DNA from: Hygrocybe punicea
Lineage: Eukaryota; Basidiomycota; Agaricomycetes; Agaricales; Hygrophoraceae
NCBI GenBank assembly: GCA_963556145.1
Contig: OY744462.1
Coordinates: 2,232,001 to 2,296,000 of the forward strand
Direction of reading: 5' to 3'
DNA length: 64,000 nt
In this document: piece by piece, positions 44,247 to 54,814 of the stretch
Layout: each line of letters opens with the position of its first letter
How positions within the stretch are numbered: position 1 is the first letter of the stretch
The notes under the pieces: generated by a model
What the model saw: only the letters and a program-made list of their open reading frames with translations
Databases searched by the model: none
What the model was told of the DNA's origin: nothing
Made by a program: the position numbers and the translations under genes

Positions 44247-47200
44247 ATGCATTCCCAGCTTTCTGCATTCCCCGCCTTCTGGACCTCAATGGATCGTGAT
44301 TCAGCATTCTCTCAAACTTGTTACTGCGGTCAGACATTCCCACATTCGGGAGCACTCAAAGTTCATCAAAAGAGCTGCAAGAAAAGCAAAAATCGCTTAT
44401 CTGGCGCACTTGCGAGAGCAAAACAAGCAATAGCGTCTAAAACACGCATAGCCAACACGGTAGACTCAGACATAGCCACGACAGAGCCTTGTGCATATGA
44501 TGTTGATGGTCATTTGCAGGGAGAGACTGGCGCGCTAGGTCCCGAACAACAAGAATGCGCAGGGGTGCGAAGTAATGTTTCCTGGACTTGGAATCTCTCA
44601 CATGTTACTTTTGTAGGGATCGGCTACTCCGGTGTCACCAGCGGCAGATGCTCGATTCGATGAAACAAGGCCCATAAAGCGTCGTAGACAACTTCTGTCT
44701 CGCTTTCGTGTGGCTTGTCTGGAGCTTCATGACAAGAAACTTAGGGATATTCTTCCAGAGGCCGTTCCCCCGCTACTGCCACCTGGCGTAGATGACGCTG
44801 CTCTGGCGCCATCTCCAATTTTGCGCCATCCCCTCCCTTATGAACAACAGCCTATTCCTTCCACGTCGCAGCTATTGCAACGCCATGGTCCTCGACTTCG
44901 CCGGGTCCTCGAAACTGCACAGAATTATTTTGGCCTTTTCCAACGCTATGTTGCTGAAAAGTTTCCAACTCATGATCCCGAAGCCGAGGTGAACACATCG
45001 ACGTTGTCCAATATCGTTGACATGGGCTCAAATACTACTCATTCATCATCTGATGTTACTCAATCATTCGGTCCATTTCCGAACAAGAGCTCATTCCGAC
45101 TTGGTGATTGGTATTGGAATCATGGCGTTCGGAAGTCAAAAGAGGATTTCAAGGAACTTGTCAATATCATAGGTGCAGATGATTTCCAACCCGCTGAGGT
45201 CCGGACAATGCAATGGGACAAAATTAATGCACAATTAGCAATCAACGACTGGGACAAGGGAGAATGGGTTGATGAGGATGCAGGATGGACATCTGTACCC
45301 GTCACAATATCAGTACCCTTTCACTGCTTTACCGACAATCCAGGGATTAGGGACTTGCGGTCTCCGACTTCCATTATTGCCCTTTAGTATCCCTCATCAA
45401 GGAGAAGCTCGCAAAGCAAAGTGATCACCCACACTTCCACTATGAACCTTACGAGCTGCTTTGGTGGCCCCCCGGCAACGGGAACGAAGTCCGCATGCAT
45501 GGCGAATTATACACATTGCCAGCATTCATTGACGCCCATAATGAGCTGCAGAATTCTCCATGCGAAACTGGCTGTGACCTCCCACGTGTAATTGTCGCAC
45601 TGATGTTCTGGTCGGATGCAACCCATTTGACGACATTCAGAAACACAACACTTTGGCCCTTGTACATGTTTTTTGGAAACGAGTCAAAATATCGAAGATG
45701 TAAGCCATCATGCAATCTTTGCGAACACGTTGCCTATTTCGAGAAGGTGAGCGTTCCACGCTACGCTGTTCCACGTCACTGTGGTATGGATGATCGTGTA
45801 GTTGCCAGATTCATTTAAGGACTTCGCAAAACAGCATACTGGCGACAAGAAGATGAAACGCGCGTTCATGACTCACTGTCACCGTGAGTTACTTCACGCT
45901 CAGTGGAGAATCCTCCTCGATGAAGATTTTCGGGACGCTTATGAACACGGAATTGTGATCGAGTGTTGCGATGGGGTTTTGCGCAGGTTCTATCCTCACA
46001 TTTTCACTTATTCAGCAGACTATCCAGAGAAGTAAGGCTTGAAGTTTGGTTTCTTGTATCTGTCTAACTCTGTTTCAAGAATCCTCTTCACTAGCATCCG
46101 AAACAGGGGCAACTTCCCATGTCCTCATTGTACAACTCCACTGAAAAGCACACATCTCGCAGGCACAAAAGGAGATCGAGCCAGGCGAGTTAAGTTAGCT
46201 CTTGTCGATGACCGACATCGCCAATACAAGGTACTTCAAGCTCGAAAAGCCATCTACGAGCGAAACTTTGCCGTTGACAGTGCCCCCGTGGAGCGGCTCC
46301 TCAAAACTCAATCTCTTGTTCCCACTTGTGTAGGTTAACATACATGTATCATCACTTGATAGCTGCTCAAATGTCTGTTGTAGAATGCTTTTTCAGAGCA
46401 ACTCTCTCGATTCGGTTTCAACTTTTTCTTGTTGTTTCTGATCGACCTCTTGCATGAGATTGAGCTTGGGGTGTGGAAGATGTTGTTTATCCATCTTCTT
46501 CGAATACTAGAGGCCGCTGGTGAACACTTAATCCATGAACTAGATCGACGGTGACTTTTTATTATCTTTCTTGTTTTGTATGTCTTACACATCTCTGCAG
46601 CTTTCGATTAATTCCAACTTTTGGCAGAGATACGATCAGACGATTCACATCCAACACCTCGGAACTGAAGCAAATGGCTGCACGGGATTACGAGGACTTT
46701 CTACAAGTTAGTCACTTCACATCCTTGGTGATAGCGTGCTGACTTCTATTGGTATTTCATAGTGTGCTATCCCCGTTTTTGACGGTTTATTACCGGAACC
46801 CCACAATGGGAATGTCTTCCAACTTCTCTTTACCTTCGCTCACTGGCATGGTCTTGCCAAATTATGAATGCACACTGACACCACACTTGCCGTCCTTGAT
46901 AACGAAACAACCGCCCTTGGTGAACAGCTTCGCCATTTTCAGTCCGTAACCTGCTCCGCTTATTCAACCAGTGAATTAAAACGTGAAATGGCTGCAAGAA
47001 AGCGGTGTGAGAGCAGGTGACAATCAAAAGTCGGTTCATCGTTGAACATTCGAGAGAAAAATCAACGCCAGCCAAAAATATTCAATCTAAACACTTACAA
47101 GGCTCACTCGTTCGGAGATTATGTGGCAACAATCAAGAGATACGGTACTACTGATTCGTACACTACCAAAATTGTGTGTTGCTACATTTTCTAGATCGCG

Positions 47201-48667
47201 CATATTGACCTGTTACATTGTCACAGGGCGAACTCGAACATCGAAATCCCAAAGCTCGATTCTGCAGGACGAGTAAAAAGAAATTTACCAGACAATTAGC
47301 TCAAATCGAACGCCGGCAAGCCCGCATCAGAGCCATATGCCAAAAGCTCTCACATAACGCATCTCTTGGTGTGGAACCGGTGTTGAACAGCCCTGATGCT
47401 CACCACCATATTGGAGTCACTGAGAATCACCCAATACACATTGGTTCATTCTTGCGAAGTCATACCGAAGATCCGGCAGTGAAGGTAAATTTTCACATTA
47501 TTTTACAAAACACTAAGCAAATCACTTCACAACAGAACTTTTGGTCGAAGCTCAAGAAACACCTACTACCTCGCATAAAAAATGTTCTGGATACCGAAAG
47601 GCAAGCTAGAAATGACCTAACGTCGTCGAACCACTCCCAGCCGATTCCGGCACTTGACGACGTGGCAGAAGTTAACGGTATACACTTCAAAGGCGATCGG
47701 ATGTACCAACACCATATTATGAGGATAAACTTTACCACATATGATGTACAGCGTGGTCAGGATACGATTAACCCACGAACAGATCACCACAACATTATGC
47801 TCCTTGCTTCCCAAGATGCAACTACACCAAATCATGAGTATATCTATGCGCGTGTTCTTGGCATATTTCATGTCAACATTGTCTACAGTGGACCAGGCAT
47901 GTTGGATTATCATGCTCGACAGATGGAATTCCTGTGGGTGCGCTATTATCAGAATTTGGATGATGACTCGGAGCCGGTCAATATAGGTTGGGCCAATGCT
48001 CGGCTCAATCGGTTAGAATTTCCGCCCATGAGCGAAGAAGATTCATTCGGTTTCATCGATCCAGCGCATGTACTATGCAGCTGTCATCTGGTTCCAAAAT
48101 TTGCGGCTGGGATGTGGCATCCAGATGGGCATGGCATTTCGGAGTGTGCCCGAGATGTAAATGATTGGCATCAGTATTACGTTCTTCGGTGAGTAGTCAA
48201 TTCGAGTGATTTTTCATCTGCTGTATGATGCAATTTGCAGCTTTGTCGATAGAGATATGCTTATGCGCTTCCATTGGGGCCTTGCAGTGGGACACATGTA
48301 TACCCACATGACAGAGCCCACTCTGGCTCAACACAACGACACGCCTCCATCCCCTGTTCTTGCCAATTGCGATGATAATGCCGTTGATGCAGAAGATATC
48401 AATTATCTCGATATCCCCAATGGTGACACCGCCTCCGATGAGGACAAGGGAGATGACGAGGACGACGAAAAGGAGGAGGAGGAGGAGGAGGAGGAGGAGG
48501 AGGAGGAGGAGGAGGAGGAGGAGGAGGAGGAGGAGGAGAATAGCGAGGGCTCAGATGCGGATTGGGACGAGGATGAAGAAGCTGAAGATGAGGACTACAG
48601 TGACAGGGAACTCCTTGCGATGGTGGAAATGTATGACGACACACAAGATTTGGATATGTATGAGTAG
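44247..48667 (+). pseudogene. Plavaka-type transposase, nearly complete
   Basis: The first exon carries a C2H2-like finger (CYCGQTFPHSGALKVHQKSC). After introns follow SPAADARFDETRPIKRRR, FPNKSSFRLGDWYWNHGVRK, DAGWTSVPVTISVPFHCF, FHYEPYELLWWPPGNGNEV, MHGELYTLPAFIDAHNEL, VIVALMFWSDATHLTTFRNT, WPLYMFFGNESKYRRCKPSC, LLHAQWRILLDEDFRDAYEH, FTYSADYPEK, LIDLLHEIELGVWKM, KIFNLNTYKAHSFGDYV and, in the last large exon (47218-48192), VRYYQNLDDDSEPVNIGWAN to CARDVNDWHQYYVLR. The C-terminal exon ends in a long poly-Glu tract. About ten short introns are inferred. One frameshift near 45365 and one in-frame TGA near 47029 suggest this copy is inactive but young. No terminal repeats were identified. Confidence 0.85.
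48472..48540. repeat. (GAG)n tract
   Basis: About 23 uninterrupted GGA triplets encode a poly-Glu run near the C-terminus of the Plavaka protein. The reverse strand gives a spurious poly-Pro frame. Confidence 0.9.
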
Positions 48668-48863
48668 CGATCTATTCACAAATCTCAGTCTCAAGTTGGC
48701 ACATTTGCTAAATTACTTTAAGTTGTGTGGGGCATTTATTGGACTCAGAAGGCTGAGTTGTTGTAATATGCGATGCATGGCCAGCTTCTGGCTGTTGATG
48801 GACTTGGAATTGCCGGAATAACCACCTAATCATCATAATGCTAGGCCCAGAGCCGCCTGTTGG

Positions 48864-49482
48864 TTATATGTATGCTTCGCCATCCGGATACCATCCGCTC
48901 TGCCAGTGAGCGAAAAAAGGGGGCTGGGGTTTTGATGAATATCGCATTCCAATTGCAACTGGGATAGGTAAGTAAAATTCCATAAGGGTAGCGTTACGAC
49001 CATCCTTCACAACTAATTTGCTCTCAATAGCACTACTTTTAACTATCCGACCCTGAATGAACATTCCCTTCCCCCTCGAATACATTTCCTTGTCATGTCA
49101 AATAACTACCTATGTTTCACATCAGATGGCGCAACCTCAACTCTTAATCGCTGTTCGTTGACATAGATATCAACACGGTGATTGCCCTTGCAGCATGATA
49201 AGCTATTAAAATTGGCCATAATATGAATAACTTACTATTTGTGTCAATGTCACGTATGTCCCCCAGTACACTTGGTTAACGTAACGCACTCTGACAAGGT
49301 TGCCTTCCTGCATGTCCGACGTGAGTATACTGCCAGTGCACTGCAATACCCCGATCACGAACCTCGAACTGGGCAGTGCGACGACCAGTGATGGAAGCAG
49401 ACACTGCACGTCGAGCCGATCGTGTGGACTAGGTAGTAACGGTTAACTAAATATACCGCAAAGGTAAATGAGACTCACCATA
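48864..49482 (-). CDS. small multi-exon protein of unknown function
   Basis: A plausible start is MPKANLKSM near 49482, followed by an intron and the exon STRSARRAVSASITGRRTAQ, FEVRDRGIAVHW. Further exons could encode LVRVRYVNQVYWGTYVTLTQ and, after an AG acceptor near 49200, CCKGNHRVDIYVNEQRLRVE VAPSDVK. The last exon reads KGMFIQGRIVKSSAIESKLV and FYLPIPVAIGMRYSSKPQPP, ending GWYPDGEAYI at 48864. The intron phases were only partly resolved. I recognise no domain. It is divergent from the METTL16-like pseudogene, and its splice-like structure and codon character argue for a real gene, perhaps decayed. Confidence 0.45.
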
Positions 49483-49589
49483 GATTTCAAGTTAGCTTTA
49501 GGCATTTGGTCACGGTGCTGAGAAAGGAGCAGATGGTGGGAAAGACGTATACTCACCCCTCAAACCTCAGTGTTATTTCCCCATCCAAC

Positions 49590-50800
49590 GACTCGGAATC
49601 CAGCACCATTGACTTTCAAACGATCCATCTCAAAGCTTTGCCAGAACCCCTTCTATCTGCGCCATATATGTTCACCTGCACGAATTTGGAGCCAGACGTC
49701 TAACTGAAGCGCTCCTCCACTGCGACTTTGGTCACTCGATCCGCCTCGCATTTGTCCACCTGTATGTCGACAAAAAGAGACACTATGTGCTGTGGATTCA
49801 AGACATCATTCGTATAACTGGTAGCCAGGACGGAGTGCACATCAGAGGGATCGACATGTATGCCCAGCTGACTTTTTTTACTGTTTGTTCTCTGTCTCAC
49901 GTACACTGATGAGAGGAACCGGAGCATCTGCCATATATCCGCTTTTGGCCTGCAAGATGGAGCCAGGCTGGACTTTCGCTGCCACGGGTACTCCGTTCTT
50001 TCATGCATCTACACGTGCCTAACGACTGCTTCTGTCCAGATATCGACGAGGCTTCAATTCAAAATGCTCAAACGAATATCGAGTCCAATAATCTTCAAAA
50101 CCGAATCACGATTACGGCGGCAACGTCGGGCAGGCCCATTTTCTACCACTATCCTTGGATTCAAATTCCACGTTTGTGCGGGCAACTCATCAATTTTGCA
50201 TTGTTCTTACCCACACACACTCTCTAACTAGATTTGATTTTACGATGTGCAATCCTCCATTTTATAGCAGTGCGGAGGATGTGGCAAAATCGGCAGAAGC
50301 AAAAGAATTGGGGCCGAGCGCGGTGCAGATCACAATTTCTGTGATATTTCCTTTGTACCCTCCTTGATCAGATTTGTACGGGAGCCGATGTGGAGATGAT
50401 CATTCCAGGTGGCGAAAGCGCTTTTGTGTGTCAGATGGTTCGCGAGAGTCTCAGTCATGACACTCAGTGCGTCGTTTCCATCTTGGTTCTGTTGTCAAGG
50501 AGTGCTCAATTGCAAAATTTCCAGTTTGACTGGATTCGAGGCCGGGACAGGGCCATGTATGAAAGCTTTGGTAGCCATATCAATCGAAAAGTGGCGTCTG
50601 GACTCGCACATGGAAGGATCTGAAGTGCAATCTAATGGCAAAAATTTGCCTGACCGGTGGTTCTTGCTGAGTGGGACACCAGGTGTAGAAGCAGATGTCC
50701 GCAATGGCACGAGTCCAGTGTGTTCATACCCTGTCCGCCACTGGGTGAATGAATGTGTGCGGCACTTTGATCATCAGCCGCCGAACCAGTATCACCTCTG
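49590..50800 (+). pseudogene. METTL16/RlmF-type m6A methyltransferase pseudogene
   Basis: METTL16 family enzymes methylate adenosine in U6 snRNA and related RNAs. Visible parts are TIDF, LTEALLHCDFG, HYVLWIQDII, then across an intron GIDIGTGASAIYPLLACKM, the SAM-binding glycine motif. Next are AATDIDEASIQNAQTNIESN and RFDFTMCNPPFYSSAEDVAK (NPPF catalytic motif), and after a 49-bp intron ICTGADVEMIIPGGESAFVC. Upstream, the motif expected as LCPPVPNR appears out of frame near 49755. Downstream of 50450 the family pattern appears in shifting frames (GSVVKECSIAKFPV). Several frameshifts make it a likely pseudogene; sequencing errors are an alternative. Confidence 0.7.
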
Positions 50801-51272
50801 AACCGAATGAAGAAGCGTTCAGCGATGGCGGCATGGGATTTGTACCGCGTCGACCAAATAGTCTGCGATACTTGAATTGGATTGGGATTTATGGAAGGAT
50901 CCGAAGATAAATGGCTTGGACCGTATTTATTCAATGCAGATTGGATGTAGGGTGTCGGTGGAGAGTGGGGACTCGGAGGGATGCCATCCTTGGTGGGAAC
51001 ATTGCAGATAAAACGATACATCGGTGTGTCTGGAGATCGTTCGAGTGCCTCAGGGGAAGGACCGGACACTGCTTCCGAAGGCAATGGGATGAGAAGGCTG
51101 AAGCCGTGTGGGCCGGCGAAGCCTGAAAGCTGTTACGTTGGCAGAGGTGGATCTGGAGGAGAAGAAAAAGTAATATCTGCGAGAACAAGTTCAGTTGCCA
51201 ATGAAGAATTTAGTAGTTCAGTCGCGACCTGTCCGAGTCCGCTGACACTTTCTGACAAGAGAGCTTCCGGGA
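50801..51272. other. decayed 3' flank of the methyltransferase gene
   Basis: May contain remnants of the C-terminal region of the METTL16-like protein, but no continuous frame could be followed. Confidence 0.4.
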
Positions 51273-51305
51273 GGATATGGCGTTTGCACTGCAAACGCCA
51301 TATCC
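51273..51305. repeat. perfect 16-bp palindrome with 1-base loop
   Basis: GGATATGGCGTTTGCA (51273-51288) is followed by C and its exact reverse complement (51290-51305). The single-base centre points to a palindromic protein-binding site, a transposon scar or cruciform DNA. Confidence 0.9.
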
Positions 51306-52420
51306 TGGCATGAAGCCCAAGAAGTGCGTCGGAGTGGTTCCTCTAGGAAGGTGCACCAGCCTGAGCCGGAACAGCCATGAGGAACATGTAGGAGTTCGAG
51401 TCACGGTCGCTTGCAGTGATGGTAATACGACGTGATCTCCGAGTCAGCCTTCCTGCCGGGCCGTGGCTCTATTGAAACCGAACTTTTTTTGAGTCTGTTA
51501 CAGCTGAATCCAGATCGATAGCCTGAGGCCGCCCATAAAAAAATTTCACATTCAGAATCTGAATTTTTTGGCACTCTGAGTCTGAAATATTGTCAAAATT
51601 TTAGTACTCAGCACTGAAGAAATGTGGACTCCGAATACAAGTTTTTTTTTTGTGGCCTATCTATCTGAATTCAGCTGTAAGCCACTTTGTATAACTGTTA
51701 CTCCTCAGGCTGAAATGATAATGATTAAATATTTATTTACCACTTCCGAAGTCATAATGATATTTATTTATCAGAATGATATCATAATTCTCTGCCGGCA
51801 GTACCGTTATGCTAGTAAATGCTAAAATGATGCCAATATGGCACTGAAATGATAAGGGCTTCCCCAAGTTGCATCATTATGCTGGTAAATGCTAAAATGA
51901 TGCCAATATGGCACTGAAATGATAATAATAGATATCCATATAACAGGATGACATGGTATGACCTAATCCTAATACAATTCCAGGCCATTGTAAGACTAGA
52001 TAATAGCCATCCAGGCTGATTAGCTATTGTCAACTCCGCCTGGCCATACCAGTGTCTCCACGTTTTCCTGATGTACTGGTCTCTGCCTTGTCGTTCAATG
52101 TGTCACATTCAAGTTGAATGCGATGTGTGACTTGTGTGACCTATAGTCACGAGTTACCCATCATGGGTACAGGTACAGCCATGGGTCACCAAAGTGTGAC
52201 CTGGACCTGGACCCAAGGCAAAACCCATGACAAAACCCGTGGGTTTACCTGTACCTGTGATATTCACTATGAATGTGGAGGGACTTGATAGATATGGGCT
52301 GAAATGACTCAACAGATGTGGAGAGGGCATCAACCTATTGCTAATTGATTTGCTTGCTCAACTTAACATGGAGCGGTGACTTACAATATTCCTGGTCTTG
52401 TCCTCAACGAAGCTCAGGTG
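51306..52420. repeat. repeat DNA with a duplicated segment
   Basis: GTAAATGCTAAAATGATGCC with flanking bases (about 51812-51862) is repeated at about 51889-51936, separated by 27 bases. At about 52090-52260 CATTCAAGTTGAATG and GGGTACAGGTACAGCCATGG motifs form an inverted relative of 25500-25640. No gene was seen. Confidence 0.55.
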
Positions 52421-52705
52421 TCACCCACCATCAAGGATAGCAACAACACAGCCCAATGAACCAACATGCTCACCTGTACCCTCTCTAATGTGAACACTGT
52501 CTCCGATGTGAAAGATACATTGTATATGCTTGAGTGGAACCTCCAAAAACAATGAGGATTGACTGGATACCAAGGGTTTGACATCGACCAAAGTGACATG
52601 GTCATGGCAAGTAATGACCATGGCCTTGCAGCCTGATTCCTTGCCACCAATCAGCTCAATGGAGTCACCAGGTTGGACACTTACAAGGATCTCTCCAGAA
52701 GTCAC
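52421..52705 (-). pseudogene. fragment with KOW-like motifs
   Basis: The minus-strand frame has two related units: ILVSVQPGDSIELIGGKESG and HIGDSVHIREGTGEHVGSLG, then CVVAIL. The spacing GDxVxxxxGxxxGxxGxV resembles KOW domains of the transcription elongation factor Spt5. There is no intact start, and the frame ends at both sides in repeats. It could be a remnant of a captured or repeated Spt5-like gene. Assignment is tentative. Confidence 0.4.
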
Positions 52706-52890
52706 TGCAAGAGCTGCTGCAGGTGTGACGAAGCCTGCGTCAATAAAAGGCTTGATCTTGGTGTGATGCCTAGTGGTGGTGTAAATCCAGATGAGAATCT
52801 ACTGTGAAGGGTGATCAGTAAGTAGAAGTAATCAGAGAAGTGGCAAGTAGTGAATACAAGGTCACATAAATGGAAACTGGAGAGGATTGG

Positions 52891-53410
52891 TGTAGATGTG
52901 GGTTTGGGGTGGCTGCGGAACAATGATCCTAAACCAGGGGTGTCAGCATGAAAGTGACAAGAATAATCAGTGTCAGGGACAGTGGTAAAAGGATAGTAAG
53001 AGAAATATAATGTAAAGCTGCCATATAAAACTAAGAAAAATAACAATAATCCAGACTGAAAATGGGGAAATAACAATGAACCTGACAATGTCAGGTACAG
53101 CAGATCAGGTCAGGTCAGGTCAGGTCAGAAACAATGAATGAATGATAGGAACTAAGAGGAGGTCAATGAGGACAACTACAAAAGCCTAAGAGTTTATGAG
53201 AACAAGCATTTGAAGGGATTAAATCATGCTTCTAAGTGTAGGAAAACAGGGACTAAGGGTATCTCTTTTTTTGTATGGTCATCGGAAACTGTTTTTATAG
53301 TACATGTGTGGGTAGTCTACTTTTTGTCATGTATATTTCAGCCGATGGTAAACTACAAAGAAAAGTTGGAATGAGGATGAGAAGAGGGGGGTTGTGATGT
53401 GATGAAGAGT
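52891..53410 (+). repeat. LTR-like copy, CpG-depleted
   Basis: Starts TGTAGATGTGGGTTTGGGG and follows the copy at 63329 motif by motif. Positions that are CG in the other copies are mostly TG or CA here (GTCAGGTACAGCAGATCAGG against GTCGGGTACAGCGGGTCGGG). No internal retroelement genes are nearby. Its 3' border is not defined. Confidence 0.65.
53103..53128. repeat. (CAGGT)n microsatellite
   Basis: Five tandem TCAGG units. In the less mutated copies the same place is TCGGG repeated three times. Confidence 0.85.
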
Positions 53411-53929
53411 TGTAGTATAGGAGTGATTTGGTGTTGATGATCATTGCGATGAGAATGTATATAGTTGGGTTGAGTGTCAGGCTGTGTTGCAGATCAGATC
53501 TGGATCTGGGTTTGATGGATTTTGGAACATATATCGATCAGGTTCGTTATGAGTCTGTGCAGAATTGGGTTGTGTCATCGGGTTTCTGTGTATAGAGGAA
53601 CCATGCCTTCTACATCAGCAAGAGGTCAGAAATAGACATAAAGGAGAGTATGTGCAGACTGCATGTTCAGTATGAGCATGCCTCTCTGGTAGATTTTTTT
53701 ACCAAACATATGGAAATTGCATTTTTGATGAATCATGTCTAGGCAACTGCACGGATCATCCATGGGTGCCGAATTTGGTATTCGTATCCATATCTGTCAA
53801 TATCCGTACCTGAGCCACGGATACGGATATGATATGGCAGGTATTTACCTTGTGTTCGCTGTGCCAACGTCAATTGACGTTGCGGTGTGCTCGGGCGAGG
53901 TAACTGAGGCCGAGGACAGGTCTGCACCG
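53411..53929. other. no gene; TCAATTGA module
   Basis: Repeat-derived DNA with a palindrome-rich CACGGATACGGATATGATAT stretch near 53815 and a TCAATTGA module at 53870. Confidence 0.45.
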
Positions 53930-54085
53930 TGCTTGGTGTAGAGACTCAACGTCCCTCTGAGTCCGTATTGCCGATATAATACAAATCCGGACAGATCCGA
54001 CACCTCTAAACGATTCCCATTCCAACCTGACGTAACCCGGCGTGACGTGACCCGACGTGACCGACGTGACCTGACGTATGCCGCT
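53930..54085 (-). repeat. dispersed repeat, inverted copy of 212-395
   Basis: CGTCCCTCTGAGTCCGTAT, ATCCGGA, and repeated CGACGTGACC units in inverted order relative to the start of the window. It directly abuts the LTR-like copy that follows. Confidence 0.6.
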
Positions 54086-54814
54086 TTGTGACGGCCGCTT
54101 TTGGACCAAATCCGGCAGCCTCAAACGCCTCGGAGTTCCAATTCTAGAAGATGGATCTCATCGGAGTCAATCCCCGACTTCGGACTTACCATATTTATGC
54201 ATCCCATCATCCTTTCGGAGATATGTAGGACAGTTTAGATCTTTTCCTTGGGTATTCGTTTTCCCCTCCATTTTCCTGTCTTCGTTGCATTGCAACCCCC
54301 CTTTCCACATCCCCATTCCAGCTTTTCTTTGTAGTTTCTATCGGCTGAAGTAGACATGTCCGAAAGTAGCTACACACACATGTACTATAAAAACAGTCCC
54401 CAACGACCGTACAAAAAAGATACCATTAGCCCCCATTTCCCTCATAGTCAGAATCATTTTAAATCATTTCAAATGCTCGTCCTCATAGACCCTTAGATTA
54501 TTATAGTTCATTTCATCGTCTTTATCATTGTTCTCGTTATTTGTTCATTGTTTCCGACCCAACCCAACCCGACCCGCTGTACCCAACATCGTCGGCGTCG
54601 TCGTGTTCTTCATTATTTGTCCGTTTTCACTCCGTTCATCGCCGGATTCATTGTTATTAGTCCAGTTTTACGCGGCGGCTTTACTTTTACTAACATTCCC
54701 TTCCTTTTACTACTATTCCTGACACTGACTTATCCAGTCACTTCTACGCTGACACCCACAGGTTAGGATCATCTTTCTTTATTGTTCCGAAGCCACCCTG
54801 AACCCGCATCTACA
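54086..54814 (-). repeat. LTR-like copy, inverted and well preserved
   Basis: On the minus strand it starts TGTAGATGCGGGTTCAGGGT at 54814 and runs through GTGGGTGTCAGCGTAGAAGT, AACTGGACTAATAACAATGA and the GGGTCGGGTTGGGTTGGGTC block to GATCCATCTTCTAGAATTGG near 54150. The left border near 54086 is a guess from where the other repeat begins. There is no second LTR, so this is probably a solo LTR. Confidence 0.65.

Noticed and set aside
48360..48821. Poly-Arg and poly-Pro frames across the GAG tract
   Set aside because: Shadow frames of the Plavaka C-terminal acidic exon.
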